From positions 1 to 64,000 of the forward strand of contig NZ_NSGE01000007.1 in the NCBI RefSeq assembly GCF_002294985.1: 64,000 bases of DNA, given 5' to 3'. The translations under genes and the position numbers were made by a program. The number at the start of each line of letters is the position of its first letter. Position 1 is the first letter of the stretch. Positions 34,943-44,585 of the stretch are shown here, piece after piece. This stretch comes from Mesorhizobium sp. WSM3862. Its GTDB lineage: Bacteria > Pseudomonadota > Alphaproteobacteria > Rhizobiales > Rhizobiaceae. The notes below the pieces were generated by a model that did not search any database, was not told the DNA's origin, and was given only the letters and a program-made list of their open reading frames with translations.

Positions 34943-35799
34943 TGGCCGAGGCGATGTCGCAGCACCGCAAGGCGGCCTTCAGCCTGGCCAGGCATTCCAC
35001 CGGCATCATCGCCTCGGTGCTGTTTTTGGCGCCGATCGTGTGGACGGTGCTCTCCACCTTCAAGCCGGCGCAGGAAGCGCGCCAGCCGCCGCTGCCGCCC
35101 TGGCCGACCACCGGCTTCTCGGTCGAGAACTATCAGACGCTGAACACCTTCGGCGACGGGCTTTGGGCCTCGGCGCAGAACAGCATCTATGTCTCGGTGA
35201 TGACGGTGCTGCTCTCCGTGCTGGTCAGCGTGCTCGCCGGCTACGGCTTCTCGCGTTTCCGCTTCCCGTTCCGGGACTTCTTCTTCATCCTCATCCTGTC
35301 GACGATCATGATCCCGTTCCAGTCGATCCTGACGCCGATCTTCCTGGTGCTGACGAAACTCGGTCTCCACAACACGCTGACCGGCCTGGTCTGCGTCTAT
35401 GTCACGCTGCAGCTTCCCTTCTCGATCTTCATGATGCGCAACGCCTTCGACGCGGTGCCGCGCGAGATCGAGGAGGCGGCGCGCATGGATGGCGCCAACA
35501 ATGTCACCATGCTGGTCAAGGTGATGCTGCCGCTGGTCTGGCCGGGCGTCGTCACCATCGCGCTCTTCGCCTTCCTCGGCGCCTGGAACGAGTTCCTGGC
35601 CGCACTGGTGCTGATGACCGACCAGTCGAAATTCACCCTGCCGGTGATGATGACCGCGCTCCAGTCCGGCCGCTTCGGCGCCATCGACTGGGGTGCGGTG
35701 CAGGCGGGCGTCACGGTGATGATGGTACCCTGCCTGATCCTGTTCCTGGCGCTGCAGCGCTTCTACATCCGCGGCCTGATGGCCGGGGCCGTCAAATGA
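34942..35799 (+). CDS. Sugar ABC transporter permease (UgpE/MalG type)
   Basis: This 285-residue partner permease has an N-terminal helix IIASVLFLAPIVWTVLSTFKPAQE, the proline-rich periplasmic loop typical of the MalG group, and the EAA loop IEEAARMDGANNVTMLVKVMLP. The frame extends upstream within the first permease, but the ATG at 34942 overlapping the stop gives the correct length. No ATP-binding subunit gene follows; the next gene is a glycosidase. Confidence 0.9.
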   Translation: MAEAMSQHRKAAFSLARHSTGIIASVLFLAPIVWTVLSTFKPAQEARQPPLPPWPTTGFSVENYQTLNTFGDGLWASAQNSIYVSVMTVLLSVLVSVLAGYGFSRFRFPFRDFFFILILSTIMIPFQSILTPIFLVLTKLGLHNTLTGLVCVYVTLQLPFSIFMMRNAFDAVPREIEEAARMDGANNVTMLVKVMLPLVWPGVVTIALFAFLGAWNEFLAALVLMTDQSKFTLPVMMTALQSGRFGAIDWGAVQAGVTVMMVPCLILFLALQRFYIRGLMAGAVK

Positions 35800-35826
35800 T
35801 TTCCCGCATTCGAATGGAGTGACGTT

Positions 35827-37824
35827 ATGACCGCAGCACAATCCGCCACCGCAGCCCAGGCAGCCGCGACCGCGAAGCCGAAGCTTGCATTCCGGCCGCT
35901 GCCCGTGCCGCAGGTCGATGTCCGCGGCTTCTGGGGCGACCGGGTCGACGCGGTCGCCGCCAAGACCGCCGGCATCCTCTACGACCGCTGCGTCGAGGCG
36001 CGCATGCTGGAGCAGATCGATCCCGACCGGCCGTCGCCGGGCGTCGTCATTCCGTTCCATTCGCCGTCGCCCGACGAGGCCGACGCGCAGGGCGCCGAGT
36101 TCACCGGCTCGACGGTGACGACCCAGATGTTCTGGGATTCCGATTGGGGCAAGACCATCGAGACCGCCGCCTATTCGCTTTACCGGCGCCGCAATCCGGA
36201 GCTGGAGAAAAAGATCGATGCCGTCATCGACATGTACGGCAAGCTGCAGCAGGAGGACGGTTATCTCTCGAGCTGGTACCAGCGCATCCAGCCGGGTCTG
36301 CGCTGGACCAACCTGCGCGACTGCCACGAGCTCTACTGCGCCGGCCATCTGATCGAGGGCGCCGTCGCCTACTTTCAGGCGACGGGCAAGCGCAAGCTGC
36401 TCGACATCATGAGCCGCTACGCCGACCACATCGCCTCGATGTTCGGCCCGGAGCCCGGCAAGAAAAAGGGCTATTGCGGCCATGAGGAGATCGAGCTGGC
36501 GCTGGTGAAGCTCGCGCGGGCGACGGGTGAGAAGAAGTACATGGATCTGGCGAAGTACTTCATCGACCAGCGCGGCCAGCAGCCGCATTATTTCGACGAG
36601 GAGGCGCGCGCCCGCGGCGCCGACCCGAAGGCCTATCATTTCAAGACCTACGAATACAATCAGTCGCACAAGCCGGTGCGCGAGCAGGACAAGGTCGTCG
36701 GCCACGCTGTGCGGGCGATGTATCTCTTTTCCGGCATGGCCGACATTGCCACCGAATATGGCGACGACAGCTTGCGCGCGGCGCTCGACAGGCTGTGGGA
36801 CGATCTGACCACCAAGAGCCTCTATGTCACCGGCGGCCTCGGGCCGTCGGCTCACAATGAGGGTTTCACCAGCGACTACGACCTGCCCAACGAAACCGCC
36901 TATGCCGAGACCTGCGCCTCGGTCGGCCTGGTGTTTTGGGCGAGCCGCATGCTGGGCATGGGCCCGAACCGCCGCTATGCCGACATGATGGAGCGGGCGC
37001 TCTACAACGGCTCGATCTCGGGCCTGTCGCTCGACGGCTCGCTGTTCTTCTACGAGAACCCGCTGGAGAGCCGCGGCGGCCACCACCGCTGGAAATGGCA
37101 CCGCTGCCCCTGCTGCCCGCCCAATATCGGCCGCATGGTGGCTTCGATCGGCAGCTATTTCTACGGCCTCGCCGACGATGCGCTGGCCGTGCACCTCTAT
37201 GGCGACTCCACCGCACGCTTCGAGATCGCCGGCCGGCCTGTCAGCCTGGTCCAGACCAGCAATTATCCTTGGGACGGCGCGGTCTCGATCGAGATCGAGG
37301 CACAGACACCGGTTGAATTCACGCTTTACCTGCGCATACCCGCATGGTGCCGCAACGCGGCGCTGAAGCTGAACGGCAACATGCTCGATCTCGATGCGGT
37401 CACGGTCGACGGCTATGCCGCGATCCGCCGCGAATGGCAAAAGGGCGACCGCGTCGAGCTCGACCTCGAAATGTCGATGGCGCGCCTCTTCGCCAATCCG
37501 GAAGTGCGGCAGGACATCGGCCGCGTCGCGCTGTCGCGCGGCCCGCTGCTCTACTGCGTCGAAGAGACCGACAATGGCGGCGGACTGCACCGCATTGCGC
37601 TGCCGCGCACGGCCAGGCTGGAGGCGCACAAAGAGCCGAACCTGCTCGGCGGTATCGTCACGCTTTCGGCGATCGGCAGCCGGGCCGAGGCGAAGACCTG
37701 GGGTGGCGATCTCTACCGCCCCGAGCCGCCGGAAACCGAAGAGACGACGCTCAAGGCAATTCCTTACTTCGCCTGGGACAACCGCGATCGCGGCGAGATG
37801 CTGGTCTGGCTCAGGGAAGGGTGA
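35827..37824 (+). CDS. GH127-family glycoside hydrolase (beta-L-arabinofuranosidase-like)
   Basis: This 665-residue cytoplasmic enzyme has no signal peptide. The hallmark of GH127 is visible: Glu and Cys in ETAYAETCAS and the paired Cys in HRCPCCPPN, which in the Bifidobacterium enzyme HypBA1 form the zinc site with one Cys as nucleophile. NLRDCHELYCAGHLIEGAVAYFQATGKRKLLD is the conserved alpha/alpha-barrel core. It would cleave a terminal beta-L-arabinofuranose or related furanose after uptake by the adjacent ABC system. The start follows ATGGAGTGACGTT. It is the last gene of the unit. Confidence 0.9.
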   Translation: MTAAQSATAAQAAATAKPKLAFRPLPVPQVDVRGFWGDRVDAVAAKTAGILYDRCVEARMLEQIDPDRPSPGVVIPFHSPSPDEADAQGAEFTGSTVTTQMFWDSDWGKTIETAAYSLYRRRNPELEKKIDAVIDMYGKLQQEDGYLSSWYQRIQPGLRWTNLRDCHELYCAGHLIEGAVAYFQATGKRKLLDIMSRYADHIASMFGPEPGKKKGYCGHEEIELALVKLARATGEKKYMDLAKYFIDQRGQQPHYFDEEARARGADPKAYHFKTYEYNQSHKPVREQDKVVGHAVRAMYLFSGMADIATEYGDDSLRAALDRLWDDLTTKSLYVTGGLGPSAHNEGFTSDYDLPNETAYAETCASVGLVFWASRMLGMGPNRRYADMMERALYNGSISGLSLDGSLFFYENPLESRGGHHRWKWHRCPCCPPNIGRMVASIGSYFYGLADDALAVHLYGDSTARFEIAGRPVSLVQTSNYPWDGAVSIEIEAQTPVEFTLYLRIPAWCRNAALKLNGNMLDLDAVTVDGYAAIRREWQKGDRVELDLEMSMARLFANPEVRQDIGRVALSRGPLLYCVEETDNGGGLHRIALPRTARLEAHKEPNLLGGIVTLSAIGSRAEAKTWGGDLYRPEPPETEETTLKAIPYFAWDNRDRGEMLVWLREG

Positions 37825-37834
37825 GCTACCCTCC

Positions 37835-38635
37835 CTATAGATGCACGTAAGCCGTGAGCGGCAGGTGGTCGGACGCCACTCGCGACAGCGGCGTGTCATG
37901 CGCTTCCACCGCAGACACCATGCCGTCGCGGTTGCCCATGATCCGGTCGAGCGCCAGTACCGGCAGGCCCGACGGAAAGGTGGGCACGGCGGGCAGCGAG
38001 GGGCCGAAGGTGGTGTGCAGCGTGTTGAGCGCGGAGCGGTTGCCCAGCCGCCATTCGTTGAGGTCGCCGAGCAGGAGCGTCGGCCTTTCGTCCGCGCTGC
38101 TCATGATGTCGAGCACGACGCGGGCCTGTTCCGAGCGCGAGCGGCGCAACAGACCGAGATGCGCGGCGATCACGCGCAGCGTCCGGTTCTCGTCGAGGTC
38201 GATCTCGGCGACCAGCGCACCGCGCGGCTCAAGGCCGGGAAGCTTGATCTGGTGCACATCGCGCACCGTGCCGCGCTTGAACAGAAGCACGTTGCCGCGC
38301 CAGCCATGTGCCTTGCCGTTTCCGGTGACCGGCACCGGCACCAGCCCCGTTTCGATTTCGAGGCGGTTGAGGTCGAGCAGGCCGGCGCGGTCGCCGAAGC
38401 GGTTGTCGGCCTCCTGCAGCGCGATCACATCGGGGCTGATTTCGCGGATGACGCGCGCGGTCCGCTCGGGGTCGAACTTGCGGTCGGTGCCGATGCATTT
38501 GTGGACGTTGTAGGAGGCGACCACCATCTCGGCGCCGCCGACCCGTTTCGGCGCCGTGGCTTTCGCTTTCCGCATCTTTCTGCCGCGGATCGACAGGAGC
38601 ACGGTTTCGGGGAGGGTGCGTCCGTTTCTCTCCAT
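37835..38635 (-). CDS. Endonuclease/exonuclease/phosphatase (EEP) family protein
   Basis: This 266-residue EEP-fold protein has ASYNVHKCIGTD at the start of the fold, the metal-binding Glu in IALQEADNR, RVIAAHLGLLRRSR, the catalytic LLGDLNEW and the closing His in ASDHLPLTAYV. The start ATG at 38635 has AGGAA before it; the upstream extension lacks support. Substrate may be DNA, a phospholipid head group or a phosphodiester. It lies just downstream of a PLD-type gene on the same strand (25 bases), a pairing often seen with cardiolipin synthase-like proteins. Confidence 0.87.
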   Translation of the reverse strand: MERNGRTLPETVLLSIRGRKMRKAKATAPKRVGGAEMVVASYNVHKCIGTDRKFDPERTARVIREISPDVIALQEADNRFGDRAGLLDLNRLEIETGLVPVPVTGNGKAHGWRGNVLLFKRGTVRDVHQIKLPGLEPRGALVAEIDLDENRTLRVIAAHLGLLRRSRSEQARVVLDIMSSADERPTLLLGDLNEWRLGNRSALNTLHTTFGPSLPAVPTFPSGLPVLALDRIMGNRDGMVSAVEAHDTPLSRVASDHLPLTAYVHL

Positions 38636-38660
38636 GGTTCCTGCTGCTCGTCTTTCTTGC

Positions 38661-40118
38661 CTACAGATAGGGCGATCCCAGCCACAGCAATCGGTCGAGG
38701 ACACGAATGACGAAGGCTCTGGCCCTCAGCATCTCGAGTGTCACCGGTTTCGCCGACGCGATCGCCGCGTCGATACGCGCCTCGATCGCCCGGGCGAAGT
38801 TGGCATCCAGGACCTCCATGTCGATCTCGAAATTCAGCCTGAGCGACCGGGCGTCGAGATTGGACGAGCCGACATAAGCCCACGCGCCGTCGATTGCCAT
38901 AAGTTTCGAATGATCGAAGGGGCCTTCGTGGCGCCACACCCGGCAATAATGCTTCAGCACCTGGTCGAACTGTGCCGTCATGGCGCGGTCGACGAGGAAA
39001 AGGTTGTTCACCGCGGGCACCACGATGTCGATCTGGACACCGCGCGCGCCGGCCGTGGTCAGCGCGCTGATCAGCTCGCGGTCCGGCAGGAAATAGGGCG
39101 ACATGATGCGGATCGATTTGCGGGCGACCGAAAACGCTCCCATCAGCAGCTTGTGGTTGGTTTCGTTCGCGGCATCCGGTCCTGTCGCCACGGCTCTGAC
39201 CAGCATCGGCTGGCCGGGCGGCGGGGTGGTTCGCTCGACCTGCCAGGCGTCGCCCTTCAGCGCCTCGTTGCTGGCGAAGCGCCAGTCCTCGGCGGCGACT
39301 GAGAACAGGTCGACCACCACCGGCCCGGTGACCTCGAAATGCGTGTCCCTGGAGCTGTCGGAACCGGCGAATTCGGCCGAGAACCCCTTGCGGATGTTCA
39401 TGCCTCCGGTAAACGCCACCGTCGCGTCGATGACCAGGACCTTCCTGTGGGTTCTGAGATTCGCATAAGGAAGTCTCAAGCCCATGACGATGTTGCCGTT
39501 GAAGAGATCGACGGCGACGTTGGCCTCCCTGAGCTGCTTCAGGATGCTGGGTACCGAATAGCGCACGCCGACGGCGTCGATCAGCACGCGCACGGCAACG
39601 CCGCGTTCGACCGCGGCGGAGAGCGACTGCACGAACATCTGTCCGACGGCGTCGTTGTCGAAGATGTAAGTTTCGAGAAGCACGCTCTTTTGCGCGCTGT
39701 CGATCGCCCGGCACATCGCCGTATAGGCCTCGTCGCCGGTCTCGAGCACGGCGATCGTGTTTCCCGAAGTCAGCGGACGCCGCGCCACCCTGTCGCCCAG
39801 CGTCTTCAATCCGACGAAGCGCTGGCCGAATTGGGCCTCGATCAAGGCTTCGACGGCGACGTCGCGATTGTGCCCCTCATCCGCCGAACCGGCGCTGGGC
39901 CGCATGGCGCTGATCGTCGCGCGGCGGATGCGGTTGATGCCGGCGATGGCGTAGATGATCGCGCCGAGGAAGGGCGACAGAAGCATCACGCCGACCCACC
40001 CCGTGGCGGCGCGCACGTCTTCCTTCGTCATGATGGCATGGACGATGCCGACCGCCGCCATCGCCAACGACAGGAGAAGGATGAGCGTCGACCAGTGACT
40101 CGCTATCGCCTGGAACAT
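38661..40118 (-). CDS. Cardiolipin synthase / phospholipase D family protein
   Basis: This protein of about 485 residues has two N-terminal membrane helices (LILLLSLAMAAVGIVHAIM and GWVGVMLLSPFLGAIIYAI) followed by two PLD domains with HKD motifs HRKVLVIDATVAFTGG and HSKLMAIDGAWAYVGSSN. The layout is that of bacterial Cls enzymes, which join two phosphatidylglycerols into cardiolipin. The ATG at 40118 is preferred; a start 12 codons upstream is possible. It is divergent from the kinase gene at 40319. Confidence 0.87.
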   Translation of the reverse strand: MFQAIASHWSTLILLLSLAMAAVGIVHAIMTKEDVRAATGWVGVMLLSPFLGAIIYAIAGINRIRRATISAMRPSAGSADEGHNRDVAVEALIEAQFGQRFVGLKTLGDRVARRPLTSGNTIAVLETGDEAYTAMCRAIDSAQKSVLLETYIFDNDAVGQMFVQSLSAAVERGVAVRVLIDAVGVRYSVPSILKQLREANVAVDLFNGNIVMGLRLPYANLRTHRKVLVIDATVAFTGGMNIRKGFSAEFAGSDSSRDTHFEVTGPVVVDLFSVAAEDWRFASNEALKGDAWQVERTTPPPGQPMLVRAVATGPDAANETNHKLLMGAFSVARKSIRIMSPYFLPDRELISALTTAGARGVQIDIVVPAVNNLFLVDRAMTAQFDQVLKHYCRVWRHEGPFDHSKLMAIDGAWAYVGSSNLDARSLRLNFEIDMEVLDANFARAIEARIDAAIASAKPVTLEMLRARAFVIRVLDRLLWLGSPYL

Positions 40119-40318
40119 CGGCCCGACTATTGTGCGAGCCGGCGCGGAAGGCAATCCGCCTGGTCAAGGCGATGCGGACTCGCATGCAGCTCTTTCCAGA
40201 GGCACGGCGAAATCGCTGTTATGTCCGCACCCGCCTCGATGCCGAAGTGTCGGAGCTCACGCGGGAACATTCGGCGATCCGATGCGTTTGGCTTTTCGTT
40301 GCCGAGCGGGAATGGGAG

Positions 40319-42997
40319 ATGCGCATCGAAAGCCTTCAAGGAACCGAGGGGTTTATCCGCACCCCGCAGGACGCCGTCGCCCTGCAAATTCCGCCCGACT
40401 TCATCGAGACGCTGCCCATTGCGATCTACGCTTGCGACGCGCAAGGGCGATTGCTTTGGTTCAACAAGCGCGCTGCCGACTTGTGGGGGCGAACGCCTTT
40501 GCTTGGCTCGGATTCCGAACTTTATTGCGGATCTCACAGGCTCTATCTCGATGGACGCGAGATCGCGCGCGCCGAAACCCCGATGGCCGCGGTGCTGCGA
40601 ACCGGCATTCCCGTCAGGGGGGTTGAAGGCAAGCTCGAGCGGCCGGACGGCACGGCGATATGGGTGATGGTCCACATCGAGCCGATCGAAGACGAGGACG
40701 GTCGGGTCGTCGGAGCCATCAACTGTTTCCACGACGTCACGGACCGGCGTCTGAGCGATGAGATCATTGGGCAACAGGAACAGCGGCTCGCTGCGACTTA
40801 CCAGCATGCGGCGATTGGCATCGCTGAAGTCAACGCGAAGGGCGAACTCGGGCGCGTCAACGGCTACCTGGCCGACCTGCTCGGCTATTCGGCCGATGAA
40901 CTTGTGGGTAGGTCGGTGTTCGATGCCACTCTGGCGGAGAATGTCGATGCGGACCTGCGTCAGTTCGAGCGTCAGGTGCGAGGCGAGATCGACAGCTACC
41001 GGCACGAGAGGCGCTTCATCCGCAAGGACGGGGCAAGAGTCTGGGTCGCGGTCACGTCCTCGAGCGTAAGGGACTCCGAAGGCCGCTTCTTGTATGCGGT
41101 GCGCGTGCAGCAGGATATCACCGCGCGCAAGAAGGCCGAGGCCGCGCTCGTCCGGCATCTGGAGCAGCAGGCGGCGCTTTACGAATTCACGGACAGCCTT
41201 CAGCGCGCGGCGAATCTCGGCGAGGTTCGCGAGATAGCCCTTAGCACCATCATTCGAGCATTGGGTGCGGACCGGGCGTCCATACTCTTCTTCGACAACA
41301 CCGGCTTCCTCAGATTTGCTGCCTCGCGAGGCCTGTCGCAAGCTTACAGAAAGGCCGTCGAAGGCCATTCCCCCTGGTCGCGAGACACACGCGATCCCGA
41401 ACCAATCGCTATTGCAGACGTCGAGCAAAGCGGGTTGCCGGACGACCTCAAGGCGGCTGTGCGGGACGAAGGCATTGCAGCGCTGGCTTTCATTCCGATC
41501 TCGGTGCGCGGTCAGTTGCTCGGCAAGTTCATGACCTATTACGATCATCCGCACGATTTCGTGGAGTCCGAGCTTCGTTTTGCGCTGACGGTGGCCGGAC
41601 AACTCGGCTTCGCGGTCGACCGCGTGCGGCTCGAGACCGCCCGCCAGACGACGGAGCGCGCCGCAAATCAGCTGGTGGCCATTGTCGAATCCTCTCACGA
41701 CGCGATCATCAGCAAGGATCTCAACGGCATTATCGCCTCATGGAATGCCAGCGCGGAGCGCCTGTTCGGCTTCACGGCCGACGAGGCGATCGGCAGGCAC
41801 ATCACGATGATCATCCCCGATGACCGGCTGGGCGAGGAGCCGGAAATCATCAGGCGCATCAGCAGCGGCGAAAGCGTCGATCACTTCGAAACGGTGCGTC
41901 GCCGCAAGGACGGCAGTCTCGTCGATATTTCCCTGACGATTTCGCCCATCCGCAACAGCCAGGGCCGCATCATCGGCGCCTCGAAGATTGCGCGCGACAT
42001 TACCGACCAAAAGATGGCGGAAGCCAAGCTGCGGGCGAGCGAGCGTCAGCTGCGCGACCTGCTGGCGGCAATTCCGGCCGCGATCTACACGACGGACGCC
42101 GACGGCACGATAACCTTTTTCAACGAGGCGGCCGTCGAGCTTTCCGGGCGCGTTCCGCAGATCGGCAAGGATAAGTGGTGCGTGACGTGGAAACTGTTCT
42201 GGCCGGACGGAACCCCGCTTCCTCACGACCAGTGCCCGATGGCGGTCGCCCTGAAGGAGGGGCGCCCGATACGCAACGCTGAAGCCGTCGCCGAGCGCCC
42301 GGACGGCGTGCGCATTCCCTTCATCCCGTATCCGACGCCGCTGCGCGATGAAGATGGCAAGATCGTCGGCGGCATCAACATGCTGGTCGATATCAGCGAA
42401 CGCAAACAGGCCGAAACACAGCAGCGGCTGCTCTTCAATGAGCTGAATCATCGTGTGAAGAACAACATGCAGATGCTGCAGTCGCTGCTGAGCTTGGCCG
42501 GTCAACGAGCAGCGAATCCGCAAGCGCGAGAAATCCTGCGTGAAGCCGGCAACCGCGTCGCGGCCATGGCCGCTGCTCAGCAGGTCCTGTACGAGACGGT
42601 CGATTCGACGCAGTTCAACGCGAAGGGTTTCTTGCTTGCGGTCTGCGGGACAATAAAACAGACCTTCCCGAAGGAAGTCGCGGTTGAGTTCGAGGCTGAC
42701 GATTCAAAGCTTTCGAATGACGTTGCAATGCCGCTGGCGCTGATCCTGAACGAGCTTCTGACCAATGCCGTAAAATATGGAACTCCCGACGGAGCCGGCA
42801 CAATCCGGGTCGGGCTTCGGCGCGATGTCGACGGCTTCCAGGTATTCGTCGAAGACAGCGGTCCCGGCTTTGACCTGGCTTCGGTCCGCGACCGTTCGTC
42901 CGGATTGAAGCTGGTTCAGGGCTTGGCGCGGCAGCTGCACGGCAAGCTTGTCGTTACCAAGGAACCGAAGACGCGCTGCAGCATTCGGTTCTCATGA
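40319..42997 (+). CDS. Multi-PAS/GAF sensor histidine kinase, HWE/HisKA_2 type
   Basis: This soluble kinase has 892 residues. Domains in order: PAS (about 25-140), PAS/PAC (157-267), GAF (287-440), PAS/PAC (454-564), PAS (577-694), dimerisation/phosphoacceptor ELNHRVKNNMQMLQSLL (His near 709) and an HATPase with LALILNELLTNAVKYG (about 800-890). The NHRVKNN motif marks the HWE/HisKA_2 class common in rhizobia, often linked to light, redox or general stress control. The ATG at 40319 follows GGGAATGGGAG and gives a normal N-terminus; the frame is open to 40130. The next gene encodes its probable receiver partner. Confidence 0.88.
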   Translation: MRIESLQGTEGFIRTPQDAVALQIPPDFIETLPIAIYACDAQGRLLWFNKRAADLWGRTPLLGSDSELYCGSHRLYLDGREIARAETPMAAVLRTGIPVRGVEGKLERPDGTAIWVMVHIEPIEDEDGRVVGAINCFHDVTDRRLSDEIIGQQEQRLAATYQHAAIGIAEVNAKGELGRVNGYLADLLGYSADELVGRSVFDATLAENVDADLRQFERQVRGEIDSYRHERRFIRKDGARVWVAVTSSSVRDSEGRFLYAVRVQQDITARKKAEAALVRHLEQQAALYEFTDSLQRAANLGEVREIALSTIIRALGADRASILFFDNTGFLRFAASRGLSQAYRKAVEGHSPWSRDTRDPEPIAIADVEQSGLPDDLKAAVRDEGIAALAFIPISVRGQLLGKFMTYYDHPHDFVESELRFALTVAGQLGFAVDRVRLETARQTTERAANQLVAIVESSHDAIISKDLNGIIASWNASAERLFGFTADEAIGRHITMIIPDDRLGEEPEIIRRISSGESVDHFETVRRRKDGSLVDISLTISPIRNSQGRIIGASKIARDITDQKMAEAKLRASERQLRDLLAAIPAAIYTTDADGTITFFNEAAVELSGRVPQIGKDKWCVTWKLFWPDGTPLPHDQCPMAVALKEGRPIRNAEAVAERPDGVRIPFIPYPTPLRDEDGKIVGGINMLVDISERKQAETQQRLLFNELNHRVKNNMQMLQSLLSLAGQRAANPQAREILREAGNRVAAMAAAQQVLYETVDSTQFNAKGFLLAVCGTIKQTFPKEVAVEFEADDSKLSNDVAMPLALILNELLTNAVKYGTPDGAGTIRVGLRRDVDGFQVFVEDSGPGFDLASVRDRSSGLKLVQGLARQLHGKLVVTKEPKTRCSIRFS

Positions 42998-43037
42998 AGC
43001 TCTCGCCGGCACTTCTTCAGTTCCTGGATGGCTCTTG

Positions 43038-43499
43038 ATGACCGAGCTTGCTGCCCCATACGGACGCCGTCGGCCAATCCCAACGAAAGCCGCGTCGGCC
43101 GAGCCTGTGGCCGCCGCATTGCCCACGCGGATCTTGGTCGTCGAGGACGATTTTCTCATCTCCCTCGAGATGGAGAGCACTCTGACCGCGGCCGGTTTCG
43201 AGGTCGTAGTCGTCGGCTCGGGCGAGGAAGCGCTCGATAGCGCAGCTGCGGACCGGCCTGATCTGGTTGTGATGGATATCCGGCTGTCCGGCGCCATGGA
43301 TGGAATTCAAACTGCCCTGGAGTTGTTTCGAATTTACGGTTTGCGGTCGGTTTTTGCGACGGCGCATTCCGATTCCGACGTCCGCGCCCGGGCAGCGCCA
43401 GCGGAGCCGCTGGGCTGGCTGGTAAAGCCCTACACGCCGGCATCCCTGCTCTCAGCCATCCGCTCCGCGCTTAGGTCCGGCAGCTCGTCGGCAGGTTGA
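43038..43499 (+). CDS. Single-domain response regulator
   Basis: This 153-residue protein has a variable 35-residue N-terminal tail and a receiver domain: acidic VVEDDF, acceptor Asp in LVVMDIRLSGAMDG, FATAHSD and Lys in WLVKPYTP. This type (REC with IRLSGAMDGI) usually accompanies HWE/HisKA_2 kinases, as here. The ATG at 43038 lies 41 bases after the kinase stop. The last 70 bases overlap an opposing gene. Confidence 0.85.
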   Translation: MTELAAPYGRRRPIPTKAASAEPVAAALPTRILVVEDDFLISLEMESTLTAAGFEVVVVGSGEEALDSAAADRPDLVVMDIRLSGAMDGIQTALELFRIYGLRSVFATAHSDSDVRARAAPAEPLGWLVKPYTPASLLSAIRSALRSGSSSAG

Positions 43500-43759
43500 A
43501 ACGCCGAATCCGCCGCCCCTCTGGCGAGCAGCCGCAGCCAGGGCGCGAGGTGGAAGGCAGCCATCAGGAAATACATCGGCGCCATGCCGCTGAGCACGGA
43601 GGCTCCGGGCCCGGACATGCACATCGCGTCCGGTCCGCTATCGGCGGCCGTGAGCAACGCCATGACGGCAAAGGTCGGCGCCGCCGCGAGACATAACCAG
43701 TCGGCCAGGCCGAATCCGCTCAGGCCTGCCGGGCGAGGGGCGGGATTGTCGATGCTCAT
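43430..43759 (-). CDS. Small membrane protein of unknown function
   Basis: This 109-residue protein has two likely membrane helices (about residues 19-40, LADWLCLAAAPTFAVMALLTAA, and about 55-78, SGMAPMYFLMAAFHLAPWLRLL) and a polar, acidic tail. The ATG at 43759 has GGTGGAG close upstream; the longer frame upstream is antisense to, and out of frame with, real coding. Its 3' end overlaps the convergent response regulator by 70 bases. It follows the DUF899 gene by 76 bases and may be cotranscribed. Confidence 0.65.
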   Translation of the reverse strand: MSIDNPAPRPAGLSGFGLADWLCLAAAPTFAVMALLTAADSGPDAMCMSGPGASVLSGMAPMYFLMAAFHLAPWLRLLARGAADSAFQPADELPDLSAERMAESRDAGV

Positions 43760-43835
43760 GATCTCCACCTTCCAACTGCTCTCAGGAAAGTTCGGCTCTG
43801 GCGGCGCGGGCGACGCCGCCAGAGTCGCTTCGCGT

Positions 43836-44585
43836 TCAGGCGTTCTTGTTGCGAAACGCCGCTTCGCCGGCATCCGAGACCTCGACCCATCGCTGGTCGG
43901 GCGCGGCGCCTTCCTCATAGTTGTCGTGCCAGTTCCACCACTTGTAGGTCTGTGTCTGCGGATAGCCCTCGGGCGAATCCTCCCACACCTCCTGGCGGCC
44001 GAGCGGGGTGACGTCGAGATAGCTCCACACCGTGCCGAACGCCTCGTCGCCGCGGTTGTTGACGAAATAGGTGCGGAAGATGCGGTTGCCGTCATGGATG
44101 AACACGTTGTGGCCGTGCCATTCGTCGACGCCGAAATCCTTGTCCCAGCTGTCGGTGATGGTGTACCAGGGCATCTTCCAGTCCATCCGCTGCTTCAGCC
44201 GCTGAATGTCGGCCTGCGGCGCGCGGGACGCATAGGCAAGCGTGGTGTCGCGGGCGTTGAGATGGGCGAGGTTGCCGACCATGTCGGCGCCGAGCGAGCA
44301 GCCCCGGCAGGCGTGCTCCGGCCAGCCATAGACGCCGGGCTCGAAGAAGGCGCGGTAGATGACCAGTTGCCGGCGGCCTTCGAAGAGGTCGAGCAGGCTT
44401 GCCTTGCCGTTTGGGCCTTCGAACACATAGTCCTTCTCGACAGGCATCCACGGCATGCGGCGGCGTTCCGCAGCCAGCGCGTCGCGGGCGCGGGTGAGCG
44501 CCTTTTCCTTCACCAGCATTTCTTCATACGCGCCTTCCCAGGCTTCCGGCGAAACGACCGGTGGTGTCTTCATGTGTTGGGTCAT
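43836..44585 (-). CDS. DUF899 family protein (thioredoxin-fold)
   Basis: This 249-residue protein has the DUF899 core LFEGRRQLVIYRAFFEP...HACRGCSLGADMV, including a CxxC-like pair (CRGC), then RAPQADIQRLKQRMDWKMPWY and WNWHDNYEEG near the C-terminus. The fold resembles thioredoxin/peroxiredoxin proteins, but no activity is established for the family. It is divergent from the TPR-HTH regulator 134 bases away, which is its likely controller. Confidence 0.85.
   Translation of the reverse strand: MTQHMKTPPVVSPEAWEGAYEEMLVKEKALTRARDALAAERRRMPWMPVEKDYVFEGPNGKASLLDLFEGRRQLVIYRAFFEPGVYGWPEHACRGCSLGADMVGNLAHLNARDTTLAYASRAPQADIQRLKQRMDWKMPWYTITDSWDKDFGVDEWHGHNVFIHDGNRIFRTYFVNNRGDEAFGTVWSYLDVTPLGRQEVWEDSPEGYPQTQTYKWWNWHDNYEEGAAPDQRWVEVSDAGEAAFRNKNA

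Noticed and set aside
34846..37899. Very long minus-strand open frame (about 1,017 codons)
   Set aside because: It is antisense to the second sugar permease and the GH127 gene. The translation is rich in Arg, Gln, His and Ala with no domain signature, as expected from high-GC shadow frames.
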